NCBI RefSeq assembly: GCF_009835145.1
Contig: NZ_APKE01000016.1
Location: 30,266 to 94,265 of the forward strand
Reading direction: 5' to 3'
Length of the DNA stretch: 64,000 bases
DNA from: Profundibacterium mesophilum KAUST100406-0324
GTDB taxonomy: Bacteria > Pseudomonadota > Alphaproteobacteria > Rhodobacterales > Rhodobacteraceae
A program made the translations under genes and the position numbers. Positions within the stretch are counted from its first letter, which is position 1. Every line of letters begins with the position of its first letter. Below are positions 1 through 9,800 of the stretch, piece by piece. Below the pieces are notes generated by a model. That model made no database searches. It was not told the DNA's origin and worked only from the letters and a program-made list of their open reading frames with translations.

Positions 1-315
1 CGGGGTGTTCTCCGCGATCATCAGGTTGCCCGGGGAAATCTCCACCCCCTGCCCGCGCAGCTTCTCGATCTCTTCCACGAGATGCCACGGATCGAGGACG
101 ACCCCGTTGCCGATCACGCTGAGCTTGCCACCGCGCACGATCCCGGAGGGCAGAAGGCTCAGCTTGTAGACCTTGCCATCGATGACCAGCGTATGGCCGG
201 CATTGTGCCCGCCCTGGAAGCGCGCGATCACGTCGGCACGCTCGCTGAGCCAATCGACGATCTTGCCTTTACCTTCGTCGCCCCATTGGGCGCCCACCAC
301 CACGACATTGGCCAT
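1..315 (-). CDS. purA: Adenylosuccinate synthetase, N-terminal part (runs off window)
   Basis: Only the first 105 codons are inside the window; the gene continues past base 1. The protein opens [20 protein letters not shown], which carries the family GTP-binding loop GDEGKGK, followed by [10 protein letters not shown] with the catalytic His region of the IMP/GTP site. The family makes adenylosuccinate from IMP, aspartate and GTP in the cytosol, the first committed step to AMP. The ATG at 315 fits the normal family N-terminus. The gene points away from the rest of the window, and a terminator-like hairpin lies between it and the next gene on the same strand, so it is probably transcribed separately. 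Confidence 0.96.
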   Translation of the reverse strand, partial: MANVVVVGAQWGDEGKGKIVDWLSERADVIARFQGGHNAGHTLVIDGKVYKLSLLPSGIVRGGKLSVIGNGVVLDPWHLVEEIEKLRGQGVEISPGNLMIAENTP

Positions 316-378
316 GCGCTGATCTCCTCGCTGCAACCGCAGCCCTCTTATCGGCCCGGAGCCAGTCGTGAAACCTAA

Positions 379-410
379 AAACGTGCCATGCGGGCCATCG
401 TCCGGCCCGC
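379..410 (-). terminator. Intrinsic terminator after the 1,936-residue surface protein gene
   Basis: Read on the minus strand, a 7-bp perfect stem (GCGGGCC / GGCCCGC, 390-410) with a 7-base loop is followed about ten bases later by a T5 run (379-383). It lies just past the stop at 421 and before purA, so it should end the surface-protein transcript. Confidence 0.6.
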
Positions 411-420
411 GGCCGCGCCG

Positions 421-3400
421 TCAGTCATCCAGGAAGCGATCGAGCCGGTCCCAAAGACCCTCGTCGAGCTTCAACCGCAGGCGCAGGTAAAGGCCGTCGC
501 GGTAATGCTCGAACGCGTTCGGCGCACGGTCACGGCCCTTGTTGTAACCCAACGACAGAAGCGCACCATCACTGACGACGAGCCCGCCTTCGATCCCGAC
601 GGCGCTGTCGGAATATCCCTGGTCGTCCCACATGTGATAAGCGTTCACCCCGGCCTCGAACCTGTTCGGGATCGCCTCGAACTTGGCCCCCGCCTGGACC
701 AGCTGCATCAAGCCATCGACGCGGAAATCGGCGCCGGTGTCGAAACGGTTGGTCTGACCGGCGTATTTCGCATTCAGATGCAGACGGTCGCTGGCGCGCC
801 AGGTTCCGGCGAGCGACCACAGATGCTGCTCGTCGAGACGGTCCTTGCGGTCATAGCGGTGTTCGTACCACGCAAGCGCGTTGAAGCGGTCATCCTCGAT
901 CGGGCGCCAGGCCGCACCCAGGCGCATGCGGTGGCGCAGCCGGTCCTCGCCCTCGCCGCGCTTGTCCTGCGCGAAACGGCTGCGGGCCAGGAGGCTGAGC
1001 TCGGGCGTGATCTGCGCACCGACCCCGAGATTGGCGTAAAGCGTGCGCCCGTCCTCCTCGAAGGTCTGGTCGAGGTCGGCATCCGCGATCCAGCGCCCAT
1101 CGCGCGAGGCCCATTTCGCCCCTAGGGCCACGCTGGTCAGATCGCCGCCCTCGCCGCTGATCTTGCGGGCATGCTCCACGGCAAGGCGCATCGACAACTG
1201 CCGGGTGACGTTGAACTCGCTGGCCAGACCCTGCACGAGCTCCCGGTTCGGATCCCGATGACTGTCCTCGGCAAATTCCGTGCGCCCTGTCAGCCATTCG
1301 GTCAGGCGGTATTCGACACCGAAGCGCGAACGGTCCGTCCCGGCCGCGCGCCCGAACTCGGGGTAGTTCAGCTCGGTCCTGGCAAAGATCTTGAGGCCGG
1401 GACGCAATTCGTACTGGGCCCCGAAAGTCAGGCCGATCTCGCCATCGCCCAGCAGGGGAAGGCGCCCGTCGATCGTCATCTTCAATCCGGGCCGGTCCGC
1501 CGGCCGCCATTCCGCGCCTAGCAGCAGGTTCCCTTCGGTGCCCCTCGTGCCCGGCTCGATATCGCGGCGCAGTTCAATCCCTCCGCTCACCTGCATGGCT
1601 TCGGAGAGGTGATGGACATACTGCCCGCTGAGGGAAACGGCCTGAGTGCCGTTGATGCGGTCGGCGATATAATCGGCCCCGAGGACAAGGCGGTTCTTTT
1701 CGCCAAGGCGCCGCTCGTAATCTATGCCGAAGTTCAGGGTTCCGGCCTGCACGCTGGTGCCCATCGGCGCAAAGCCCGTTTCGGCATAGGCGGCCTCGAT
1801 CTTCAGGGCACTGTCCTCCTCGCGCAGCGCATAGCTCAGCCGGACGGCATTGCCCGCCTGGTCCGCACCATCGTCGGAATGCGCAGCCTCGATCTCGAGC
1901 GTGCCGGTTTCGCCGATCTTGCGCGTGAGGAAAGCCGCCGCGAGGCTGCGGCGCTCGGGCGTTCCACGCGCCCCGTCGGCGCGCAGGATACGCAGACCGG
2001 CACGGGTATGCTCGGACAGATCGTAGATGGCCTCTGCCCCGTAATACCAGTACTTGTCGGTAGCGTTGCCATCGACTTGGTAGGTGAAGCGGACCGAGAT
2101 CGGATTGCCATCCTCGTCGAACTGGCGAACCGGGCTGTCGAAGACGACCGTGTTGCGGAAGTAGTCGAGCACGTAGTCACGAAGCCCCTGCATCCGCGTC
2201 TGCGACAGAACGATCCCGGTCTCGCGGTCTCTCACCAGGATATCCACCTGATCCGATCCGGACCGGAAGTCGGTCAGATCAACATCGTAGGGACCGGAGA
2301 CGCCGCGTCCCTCGAATTCGATGACCCGATTCTCCTGGTCGGTCCGTGCGGCGAAAAGCGTGACACCGACCTTTTCTTTTTCCCAATGCGCCTTCACGCC
2401 CGTCGTCAGGTCACGGTAGCCGCCGAGCCGGAAAGCGGGATCCGACGGTTCGATGGCGAAATCCCCGTAAAGCACATAGGAGGCGCCGCGCTCGACCTTG
2501 ACGAAGAGCTTCGTCGACGATTGCGCGTCGAACCCGCGTTCCGATTTGTCGCCGTAGACGGGGTAGTACTCATCCGTCGCGATGTCGCGGAAGAGCCGGT
2601 CTTCGGTATCGCGATCACTGCTGTAGCGCAGGGTAAGCAGACGGTCGCCGCGAATGCGCCCCTTCAGGTAGACCTCCCCGCGCAGGCCCGTCGCCGTATC
2701 CTCGAAGGGCGACAGATCGTCGGGGTTGGAGGGATCATAAGCGCCGCCCAGCGCGACGGCTCCCTCGATCACGCCCACCAGAACACGCTGCTCCAGATCC
2801 GGGGTGAAGAGGATATCGGCGCTGGCCTGGCCGAACGCGCTGCGCACGGAAATCCGCTGCGAGCCAGACACCTGAGGAGCGTTCAGACCGAAACTCGCCT
2901 CACCATTGTCTATGAAGGCCTGGATGCCGGGGCGATCGCTGCGGATATCGGTCACGTCCCAAGAGGCCGCTCCCGCATCGAGCGTGACGATCCCGGAGGC
3001 GCGCACCGGTTTGCCCCGGGCGTCGAGCACGCGCACGACGACCGGCACGACGGTGCCCGGAACGGCAGGAGCACTCGGCGGCGCGACGACTTCCAGGCGT
3101 TCGGGATCGCCCGGCGCGCTGAGCGTCAGCTCGGCCGACTGGCGCTCGTTGCCGAACGGGTCGAGCCCGGCCAGACGAAGCGTGTTCTCGCCTGCACCGA
3201 GGCCCACGGCGACATACTCGACCGCCTGCACATTGCCCCCTTCCCAGACCGTGCGCTCACCGATCCGCGAAGCCGGCACTGACTTGCCGTTCACATAAAG
3301 CATCAGGCGCAGATCGGCCGGGCCCTTCACCCGCAAGGTCACGTTGCGACCGAGCGAATGGGCGCCGTCCTCGGCATCCATGAAGGACAGCTTGCCGCTC

Positions 3401-6231
3401 AGCGTCTTGATGATCCGCTCGAGACTCGGCCGGGCGCTGTCGCTGCCTTGCATGCCGGACGCGCCGGACGCATCGAGCTGGTCGCCGGCGCCGGCCGCGG
3501 GCATGGACATGTTGGCCGCCTTCGTGGCCGGCACGGCAGCCTGCATCTGGGCCGCGAGATCGGCAGGAGCGCCGATGATCTGGCTCGTGGTGGCAAGCCC
3601 CGCCTCGCTGCGCACGCTGCGCGTCTGGGCGCGGGCCGCCTCGATCGGGAGGTCGGATTGCAGGTTGCCCCCCGATGCCGGCCGGTCATCGAACGTGGCG
3701 CGGCGCTGCTCGATCTGTTCGAGCTGATCGGCGCTGCAGCCAATGAGGGGGAAATCCTCTGCCCGCAGCTCGCCGCGCGTCAGGGCGACCAGCCGCGATC
3801 CGGGACGGTTCATCTCGCCCACACGTCCGGGTCTCGGGGTCGTGCCGGCGGGCAGGGTCTGCTGGCGCAGCGACAGGACATGGGAAACCGGGCGCATGCC
3901 GAAGAGGGAGTAGCGGCCCTCGCGATCCGTCACCACCGCGAGCCCCTCCTGGGTCACGATCCGCACGCCAGGAACCCCCGGCTCGCGCGCATCGCGCCGG
4001 CCATCCGCGTCGCAATCGAGATAGACGGTGCCCAGAATGGTTGCCTGGCGGGAGAAGACACCGCTGTCGGTATCGAGCTTGACGGTGGCGCGGGCCACGG
4101 CCGATCCGCGCGGCTGCCCCGTTCCCGCCTGGATGCCGGAGAGTTCCGCGTCATTGTGCTTTCGTCCCGCCCGGGCCTGCGGTACGAACCGCAGGACATA
4201 GGACAGCTCGCGCGAGGAAAGAGGTCCGATCGTGTCCAACTCGAAGACATGCTGCCCGCCCGCCCCGATTTGCGGATCACCCACCGAAACGCCGTCGAGC
4301 ATCGTGGTTCCGGGAACCATCACCGCCCCCTCCGGCAAGGTGTCGCTGATTCGCGCACGAAGCAGCGCCTGGTTCATCAAGTTCTTCGCCGACAGGGTGT
4401 AGGTGACGTATTCGCCAGTGTTCACCCGCCGCTTGCTGGCATTCTTATCGAGCGTCACGGGCAGTGTGTAGAATGGATCGAGCGGCAGATCGACCATCCT
4501 GACCGGACCGCCCGTGTGATCGAACGCCTCTCCGAAGGATGCCCCGGGACGCACATGCCTCGCAAATCCGGCGAAAGCGGTGCGCACGGAGGGGAAGACA
4601 TAGCGTTCGGGCGGCTGCACATCGAAGCGGTAGCGGCCCGCGGGCAGCACGCCGAGGCTGACGAAGCCACGCGCGTTCGAGTCCGTCTCGGCCGCGACGC
4701 GTCCCGCCATGTCAAGAACCCGGACCCGGGCCCCCTCGACCGGGGCGTCGGTCACGCTGTCGAAGACGAACAGGCCGGGATCGATCATCAGTTCGGCCGT
4801 CACCGGCAGCGGACCGCAGAAGACCAGGGCCGTTAGGGTATCACCTTCGCTCGAGGCGATTACTCCGTCGAAAGGAACGCTCTGCTCCATGCGGCTGATC
4901 GGCAGGCCCGGGGTCACAAAGACGCCGGTATTCGCCCCCGTCTCGATCCCGCGCGTGGTCTCGATATCACCGGTCAGGGCGCTCATCACCTCGATGGTAA
5001 CCCGGTCGATCTCGGTCGTGGCATTGCATGCTCCCGATGAGAGCGCGAGCCGCGCATCCGTGCCAAGCTGGCCGTAGGCGATGGGAACGGATGTCTGGGG
5101 GTCGATGAAATCCATGACCGGCGGTGCGCCTACGCCGCGTACCATCGTCACCTCGTTGGACGGGATGGTGATGAACCCTTCGTCCGAGCTGATATAGGTC
5201 TCGGCGCGGTTCCGGACGGTGACCGCCCCCATGGCCGCCGGAACCAGCACAGTGAAATCGATCGTGTCGGTCCGGCTGACCGGATAATCGCCGGGCGCGA
5301 GAAAGCCGAGCGCGTCGATATCCCGCAGATCATCGGGCAGTTGGGAGACATAGCTATGGCGTGGAGCGCCGCGCAGATGGAACAGGGGCACGTTGCGTCC
5401 GGTATCGCCGACGGAAAGCAGCACCGTGTTGAGCGGCAGCGAATCGCGCAGGATGACCCCCCAGCGCGCCTGGCCGTCGACGGTGATGGCCTGCCCGTCG
5501 ACATTGTCATAGGCAATGGCGTCGGTCTCGGCATTGTTGCGCAGCTCGAGCCAGTAGGTCAGCTCCTCGCCGGCCTGGGTGTCGCGCCGGCTCATCCACT
5601 TGCGCAACTGCAATGTCTGATCGGTGATCGTCACCGTTCCGACCGCCTGACCGGCGACGGCGGCCTGCATGCCGGACCACATCGAGACGGCACGCACGTC
5701 GAGACGGGTCTCCGCGGTATCGTCGATCTGCGCGCCGGCCTCGAGGCCGAAGGCGTAGATCAGGTGCACGATCTCATCGATCTCGACGATGATCGCATCA
5801 TCGGGTGAAATTTCGGGGTCACCCGGATCGATCCGGCCGTTGCCGTCCACATCGTGGATCAGACGGGTACGCGACAGAAGCGTTCCCTCGTTCCCGGTCA
5901 AAAGCCGAGGCGTGGCGGCGAGCGGCACATTGCCGGTATTGACCAACTGGAAATGATGTTCAGCAAAGACACCGCGCGAGAGGAGCAGGTTCGACGCTCC
6001 GATCACCTCGATCGCCGGCACCTCGTCCATCACCGCTTCGACCCGGTTCGACACCAGAACCTCGGTGAAGCCGAGACGGCCGTTCCAGTAGCTTGCGCTG
6101 GCCGTGCTCTGGATCGCGGACCCGGCGGGAAGTGTCTGGGCCTGCGTATCGACCACGGTGCCCAGGATGGCGGCGGCGGCAACGGCAGCGGCAAGGCATG
6201 CCCGCCTGAAAAGAGATGATTGCAATGACAT
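421..6231 (-). CDS. Giant DUF11/Cna-B-like exported protein with C-terminal outer-membrane beta-barrel-like region
   Basis: 1,936 residues. A signal peptide (about 1-31, ending TQAQ) leads into DUF11-type repeats (around 150-350 and 590-710). A carboxypeptidase-regulatory-like domain lies near 490-560 and an SdrD/Cna-B-like domain with VYLDCDADGRRD near 730-790. An Ala/Gln-rich linker and Ig-like modules run from about 880 to 1140. From about 1150 to the end the sequence becomes alternating amphipathic strands with many Tyr/Arg/Asp turns (YPVYGDKS, SYVLYGDF, the last strand GLYLRLRLKL), as in outer-membrane barrels. The ATG has a GGAG Shine-Dalgarno sequence. I infer a surface protein anchored by its own barrel; no enzymatic motif is visible. 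It is the last gene of a three-gene set with 6321-8999 and 9069-9578. Function unknown. Confidence 0.85.
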   Translation of the reverse strand: MSLQSSLFRRACLAAAVAAAAILGTVVDTQAQTLPAGSAIQSTASASYWNGRLGFTEVLVSNRVEAVMDEVPAIEVIGASNLLLSRGVFAEHHFQLVNTGNVPLAATPRLLTGNEGTLLSRTRLIHDVDGNGRIDPGDPEISPDDAIIVEIDEIVHLIYAFGLEAGAQIDDTAETRLDVRAVSMWSGMQAAVAGQAVGTVTITDQTLQLRKWMSRRDTQAGEELTYWLELRNNAETDAIAYDNVDGQAITVDGQARWGVILRDSLPLNTVLLSVGDTGRNVPLFHLRGAPRHSYVSQLPDDLRDIDALGFLAPGDYPVSRTDTIDFTVLVPAAMGAVTVRNRAETYISSDEGFITIPSNEVTMVRGVGAPPVMDFIDPQTSVPIAYGQLGTDARLALSSGACNATTEIDRVTIEVMSALTGDIETTRGIETGANTGVFVTPGLPISRMEQSVPFDGVIASSEGDTLTALVFCGPLPVTAELMIDPGLFVFDSVTDAPVEGARVRVLDMAGRVAAETDSNARGFVSLGVLPAGRYRFDVQPPERYVFPSVRTAFAGFARHVRPGASFGEAFDHTGGPVRMVDLPLDPFYTLPVTLDKNASKRRVNTGEYVTYTLSAKNLMNQALLRARISDTLPEGAVMVPGTTMLDGVSVGDPQIGAGGQHVFELDTIGPLSSRELSYVLRFVPQARAGRKHNDAELSGIQAGTGQPRGSAVARATVKLDTDSGVFSRQATILGTVYLDCDADGRRDAREPGVPGVRIVTQEGLAVVTDREGRYSLFGMRPVSHVLSLRQQTLPAGTTPRPGRVGEMNRPGSRLVALTRGELRAEDFPLIGCSADQLEQIEQRRATFDDRPASGGNLQSDLPIEAARAQTRSVRSEAGLATTSQIIGAPADLAAQMQAAVPATKAANMSMPAAGAGDQLDASGASGMQGSDSARPSLERIIKTLSGKLSFMDAEDGAHSLGRNVTLRVKGPADLRLMLYVNGKSVPASRIGERTVWEGGNVQAVEYVAVGLGAGENTLRLAGLDPFGNERQSAELTLSAPGDPERLEVVAPPSAPAVPGTVVPVVVRVLDARGKPVRASGIVTLDAGAASWDVTDIRSDRPGIQAFIDNGEASFGLNAPQVSGSQRISVRSAFGQASADILFTPDLEQRVLVGVIEGAVALGGAYDPSNPDDLSPFEDTATGLRGEVYLKGRIRGDRLLTLRYSSDRDTEDRLFRDIATDEYYPVYGDKSERGFDAQSSTKLFVKVERGASYVLYGDFAIEPSDPAFRLGGYRDLTTGVKAHWEKEKVGVTLFAARTDQENRVIEFEGRGVSGPYDVDLTDFRSGSDQVDILVRDRETGIVLSQTRMQGLRDYVLDYFRNTVVFDSPVRQFDEDGNPISVRFTYQVDGNATDKYWYYGAEAIYDLSEHTRAGLRILRADGARGTPERRSLAAAFLTRKIGETGTLEIEAAHSDDGADQAGNAVRLSYALREEDSALKIEAAYAETGFAPMGTSVQAGTLNFGIDYERRLGEKNRLVLGADYIADRINGTQAVSLSGQYVHHLSEAMQVSGGIELRRDIEPGTRGTEGNLLLGAEWRPADRPGLKMTIDGRLPLLGDGEIGLTFGAQYELRPGLKIFARTELNYPEFGRAAGTDRSRFGVEYRLTEWLTGRTEFAEDSHRDPNRELVQGLASEFNVTRQLSMRLAVEHARKISGEGGDLTSVALGAKWASRDGRWIADADLDQTFEEDGRTLYANLGVGAQITPELSLLARSRFAQDKRGEGEDRLRHRMRLGAAWRPIEDDRFNALAWYEHRYDRKDRLDEQHLWSLAGTWRASDRLHLNAKYAGQTNRFDTGADFRVDGLMQLVQAGAKFEAIPNRFEAGVNAYHMWDDQGYSDSAVGIEGGLVVSDGALLSLGYNKGRDRAPNAFEHYRDGLYLRLRLKLDEGLWDRLDRFLDD

Positions 6232-6282
6232 TGGAGCTCCGCTCTTTGTGCGACATGCACAGGTTCTTCGCAGTGCAGAGAA

Positions 6283-6310
6283 CGGCGCGCCGGGGGGTCC
6301 CGGCGCGCCG
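6283..6310 (-). terminator. Strong intercistronic hairpin between the two large surface-protein genes
   Basis: A perfect 12-bp inverted repeat (CGGCGCGCCGGG and its complement) with a 4-base loop lies in the 90-base gap between the stop at 6321 and the start at 6231. On the minus strand it is followed by TTCTCTG, only a weak T tract. It could partly terminate transcription or protect the upstream mRNA, giving less of the giant protein than of its neighbour. Confidence 0.5.
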
Positions 6311-6320
6311 CGAACCGAGC

Positions 6321-8999
6321 TTACTGGTTGACCTTCACGGTGAACTCGATGCGGGCAAAGGCGCCCGGAACGACCGTGTTGTGCTGGCTGTCGATGCTCG
6401 TGCCGGTCATCGTGACCGAGCTCGACGGCTCAGCGGGGAACACCTCGTAGTCGCAGGCTCCGCTGCAGGTGTGCATGACCGTGTATGCCGGTGCGACGTC
6501 CCGGATGCGCACATTGCCGGCATTCGCCGTCCCGGTATTTTCCGCCTCGATGAGGTAGCGGATGCACTGACCCGGCTCGACGTCCTGGCGCACCTTGGTG
6601 AAGGTTCCTCCGGTCCCGGCATTGTCGTTGCAGGTCGCGTCGACATACTGGAACTTCTGCAAGGTCACGTCGCCCGAGACGATTACGATCCGGTCCTCGA
6701 CGGACTGGTTGGTGTCGTTCGTATCGGTCTTCGTGTTCGCGTTGAGCGTCTGGCCAAGCGAGAGGGTCGCGACCTCGGTGACGCCGGCCGTCGCGGTGGA
6801 GGGCGTCTGTACCCGGTAGATCAGCGAGATGCTGTCGCCGGCCGCGATCCCGTTGGAGCCGGGTGCGACGCCGTCGGTGAGGTCGTTGAAATTGTCGATC
6901 ACGCCTTCCGTCGCGTCGATGACCCCGTTGTCATTCGCATCCCAGTAGATCGCGCCGGAGAAGTTCGACAGGCCGGATTGAAGGATGTCGCCCTCGTTGA
7001 TCGCGATGTTCGAGAAGTTGGTGACGGTGTGGATCATGTCCACGACGCCGCCGGGCCCGGCCTGGGTCGATTGGTCGGCGACGATGCCGATATCGATGAC
7101 CTCGTTGATGGTCACCTGGTTGACGATGCGATCGGCTTGGCCGGAAACGGACGAGGCGACCTTGATGTCGACGTCATGGTTGCTCGGGGGCGTGCCCTCG
7201 GGCGGCGTGACGACGACGTTGAAGGTCTTGGACGCACCCGCCGAGATCGTTCCGGTATTGCTGACCAGCGTACCGTCATCGAGCTTGAATTCGACGGTCC
7301 AGCCCAGAGGCAGGGGGGTGTTGAGGGACAGGTTGTAGCTGTCGGAGGTCGGGCCGTTATTCTCGACTTTCATCGGGAAGGTGACAGGCGCGCCTGGATC
7401 GGTGCTGTAGGTGAGCCAGGGCGAGTTATCCGGTTGGCGCGGATTGGCGAGATCGCCCGCCGCCGTCGGATCCTGGTTCTCGAGATCGACCGCCGCCGGA
7501 AGGACCTGACCGGTGAATTCGGCGTTCGAGTTGTCGAAGGCCCCGTTGCTGTCGGAGATCGTGCGCACCGTCGCGGTGTACTCGGAGGTGGTCACCGGCG
7601 GCACGTCGGTCGGCAGGGTCGCAAGCAGGGTGACCTTGATCGAATCACCCGAGGCGAGCGGCCCGACGGAGCCCACGATCGGCGTGGCGCCATCGGCTCC
7701 GACCATGCGGAACGTGGTGCCGGCCGGAAAGTCGACATTGTTGACGTCGAGCGTGTAGCTGTCGGTCTGGTTGGAGGTGTTCGAGATCACGAACTCGAAG
7801 GGGATGGTCGCACCCTGGAAGACGTCCACATTGTCGGCGACGATGTCGTTATAGGGAACGGTCGGGTGATTGTCCGTATCGGTCGCGGAAACGACGGCGG
7901 TGTTGCGCGTGCCATCGGGATTGATCGCGGTATCGTCGATCTCGACGGTGAACTTCTCGTCGACCGCGACGGTGGCGGTGTTGGAGTCGGGGAACGCGGT
8001 TCCGTCGACGGACTGCTTGGCGGTGTTGGGAATGATCCCCGCATCGGCGGTGTCGTTGATCACCGCGCGGAAGGTCACCTTGCCCGACCGGCCGGAAGGC
8101 ACATCGGAAACCCGGAACTGGACGTTCTGCCCGTCATCCCAGTCCCAGAAGATCTGCTTGCCACCGCCATTCGTGGCGTCGGGATCGATCGCCGGATCGT
8201 TGTTGTCGTTCAGCTGGGTCGCCGGACCGCTATCGGACCAGCGCGCGGAGCCCGGAACGTAGTCGAGGCGTCCATCGAGGGCGTCGGTGACAAGGTAGTT
8301 GTCCGCCGCCGCGAGGCCGGTGCTCGAATATGTCAGGGTGATCGTCACCTCGTCGCCGATATCAACCAGCGTACTGCTGGCACCGCCCGAGGCATCGACG
8401 GTCATGGATTTCACCACCTCGACGATCGCGCCGGTCGAGATGGTCAGCGTGTCGGTGTTGGTCGCGACGATGGTGCCGTCGAGCACGCTCGTCGCGGTCA
8501 CGGCAATGGTGTCGTTCCCGGTCTGCGTGGAATCGGCCGTCGCCTCGATGATGAAGCCGAACTGCTCGCCCGGCGCCAGGACCGGCGTGCTGGTGATAGG
8601 CGTCGCGCTGTCGGCGACACCGTCAAGATTGGCATCGGGATAGAAGACCAGCGTGGTGTTGAGCGTTCCGGTCCCTTGTTCGGCCGCGACAAGATCGAAG
8701 GAATCGGGCCCGTTGCCGTCATTGGTGACGACATGCGGCAGGAATGCCTTGCCGCCCGGCGCGATCGCTTCGTTGTTGTCCGACGTCATGGAGACACCGG
8801 CGATCTGCTGGACGACCGTCTCGACCTTGTTGGAGGTGACGGTGATCTGATCGCCGGAGCTGTTGGTATAGGTGGCGACGGCCTGGTTGCCGATCACCGA
8901 TCCTGCCTCGGGACCCGCGGCGTAGACCGCGGTGCCCAGAACCGACACGAATGCCAGCGCGCTGCAGCAGTTGCGCTTGGAAAGAGCGTTGTATCTCAC
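6321..8999 (-). CDS. DUF11-repeat secreted surface protein
   Basis: 892 residues, starting at a GTG (8999) with GAGGTGA eight bases upstream. The N-terminus has a signal peptide ending near TAVYAAG. The mature part has the composition of DUF11 'conserved repeat' proteins: Thr/Asn/Asp/Val-rich beta-sandwich modules with phrases such as VTNDGNGPDSFDL, VENNGPTSDSYNL and AENTGTANAGNV. It shares the opening theme (PEAGSVIGNQAVATYTN) with the giant neighbour (PAGSAIQSTASASYWN), so the two are probably paralogous at the N-terminus. There is no barrel, no transmembrane anchor and no catalytic motif. Two Cys pairs lie near the C-terminus (CNDNAG / CIRY and CSGACDY). Expected in the periplasm or outside the cell, perhaps as a partner of the giant protein; that is inference. 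Confidence 0.85.
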   Translation of the reverse strand: MRYNALSKRNCCSALAFVSVLGTAVYAAGPEAGSVIGNQAVATYTNSSGDQITVTSNKVETVVQQIAGVSMTSDNNEAIAPGGKAFLPHVVTNDGNGPDSFDLVAAEQGTGTLNTTLVFYPDANLDGVADSATPITSTPVLAPGEQFGFIIEATADSTQTGNDTIAVTATSVLDGTIVATNTDTLTISTGAIVEVVKSMTVDASGGASSTLVDIGDEVTITLTYSSTGLAAADNYLVTDALDGRLDYVPGSARWSDSGPATQLNDNNDPAIDPDATNGGGKQIFWDWDDGQNVQFRVSDVPSGRSGKVTFRAVINDTADAGIIPNTAKQSVDGTAFPDSNTATVAVDEKFTVEIDDTAINPDGTRNTAVVSATDTDNHPTVPYNDIVADNVDVFQGATIPFEFVISNTSNQTDSYTLDVNNVDFPAGTTFRMVGADGATPIVGSVGPLASGDSIKVTLLATLPTDVPPVTTSEYTATVRTISDSNGAFDNSNAEFTGQVLPAAVDLENQDPTAAGDLANPRQPDNSPWLTYSTDPGAPVTFPMKVENNGPTSDSYNLSLNTPLPLGWTVEFKLDDGTLVSNTGTISAGASKTFNVVVTPPEGTPPSNHDVDIKVASSVSGQADRIVNQVTINEVIDIGIVADQSTQAGPGGVVDMIHTVTNFSNIAINEGDILQSGLSNFSGAIYWDANDNGVIDATEGVIDNFNDLTDGVAPGSNGIAAGDSISLIYRVQTPSTATAGVTEVATLSLGQTLNANTKTDTNDTNQSVEDRIVIVSGDVTLQKFQYVDATCNDNAGTGGTFTKVRQDVEPGQCIRYLIEAENTGTANAGNVRIRDVAPAYTVMHTCSGACDYEVFPAEPSSSVTMTGTSIDSQHNTVVPGAFARIEFTVKVNQ

Positions 9000-9068
9000 T
9001 TGACTTCACCTCTGTTATCATTGGTATTTTCAGGAAAGAACACGAAATGGAGCACGTCCCCGCGGGGA

Positions 9069-9578
9069 TCAGTTGACCACCACGCGATACGTGTTGACGG
9101 CATCACCACCACCGGGCAGCGCTGCACCCAGGCTCCACCGCACGGCCGTCACGGCCTCGGCCGGCAGCGGCTCCAGCCGCTCCTTGCCATCCTCGTCGAT
9201 GACCTTGCGAAAGGCCGGGAGGACGGACCATTCAAGGCCCGGGGTCTCCGGCTCCATCTCGGCCTGAATCTCGAAACGGGCGTCGACGGAGCTGGATTGC
9301 GAACCGAAGGTGATCGTGACGCCTTCGGGCACCGGCGCCTGCACGACCAATCCGGTCAGGGCGTCTTCGGTACTGTTTGAATGAACGATGGAATATTCGA
9401 TCGTCTCGCCGGGACGGACCTTCTTGCGTTCGACGAGCGCCTCCGTGCCGTCTTCGTTCAACTCGACGATGCGGTAGTCGAACAGGCTTCTGAGGGCGTC
9501 CGCCGAGGCCGCCTGGGTGCCGGCGACGAGCGCCAAGGCGACGCTGGCCGCGAGATGGGAAGCATGGGGAAACGGCAT
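9069..9578 (-). CDS. Small DUF11-like exported protein
   Basis: 169 residues from the ATG at 9578 (MPFPHASHLAAS...), chosen because GGAGG lies nine bases upstream and a clean signal peptide (AxA site near TQAASA) follows. A longer reading frame to 9674 would put a basic stretch before the signal peptide. The mature protein carries a single DUF11-like module: RPGETIEYSIVHSNSTEDAL, then LVVQAPVPEGVTITFGS, ending in a typical beta strand (VNTYRVVVN). It is the first gene of the surface-protein set and has the shortest form of the same repeat, so it may be a subunit or chaperone-like partner. Function unknown. Confidence 0.8.
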   Translation of the reverse strand: MPFPHASHLAASVALALVAGTQAASADALRSLFDYRIVELNEDGTEALVERKKVRPGETIEYSIVHSNSTEDALTGLVVQAPVPEGVTITFGSQSSSVDARFEIQAEMEPETPGLEWSVLPAFRKVIDEDGKERLEPLPAEAVTAVRWSLGAALPGGGDAVNTYRVVVN

Positions 9579-9693
9579 CTGGTCTATCCTCCGATTCAAC
9601 GAAACGGACACTTGGAAACGTGTCCCGTCCGTGTGGTTTTCACTTCGTCCGGCATGTTCCGGATCGATGCCCACTTGTCGCTTAAGGAGGTAA

Positions 9694-9784
9694 ATTATCT
9701 AATACCCTCAGAGGGATGAGGGTCGGCGCAGAGTGGTAGAAATGGGACCAAATGGATGGGTATTGTCTCTTTGGGATAGGAGCC
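9694..9784 (-). promoter_or_regulatory. Candidate promoter and operator of the surface-protein operon
   Basis: Upstream of the start at 9578, a GATAAT-like -10 (9694-9699 on the minus strand) abuts a palindrome CCCTC-A-GAGGG (9705-9715) extended by GGATGAGGG. Further up, GGGATAGGAGCC (9773-9784) is identical to a 12-mer in the regulator/kinase intergenic region (10578-10589), and CAGAGGGAT (9709-9717) also recurs there (10574-10582). No good -35 is visible, which fits an activator-dependent promoter. That the adjacent NarL-type regulator binds here is inference. Confidence 0.45.
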
Positions 9785-9800
9785 CCGCGGGAGCGAACGC

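Noticed and set aside
1609..3282. Long plus-strand open frame opposite the giant surface protein
   Set aside because: Arg/Ala-rich composition without domain signs; it is the antisense shadow of a gene with high third-position G+C.
6216..9380. Very long plus-strand open frame (over 1,000 codons) opposite the DUF11 genes
   Set aside because: Asp/Gly/Val/Arg-rich, with no start signal and no family resemblance; explained by codon bias of the minus-strand DUF11 genes.
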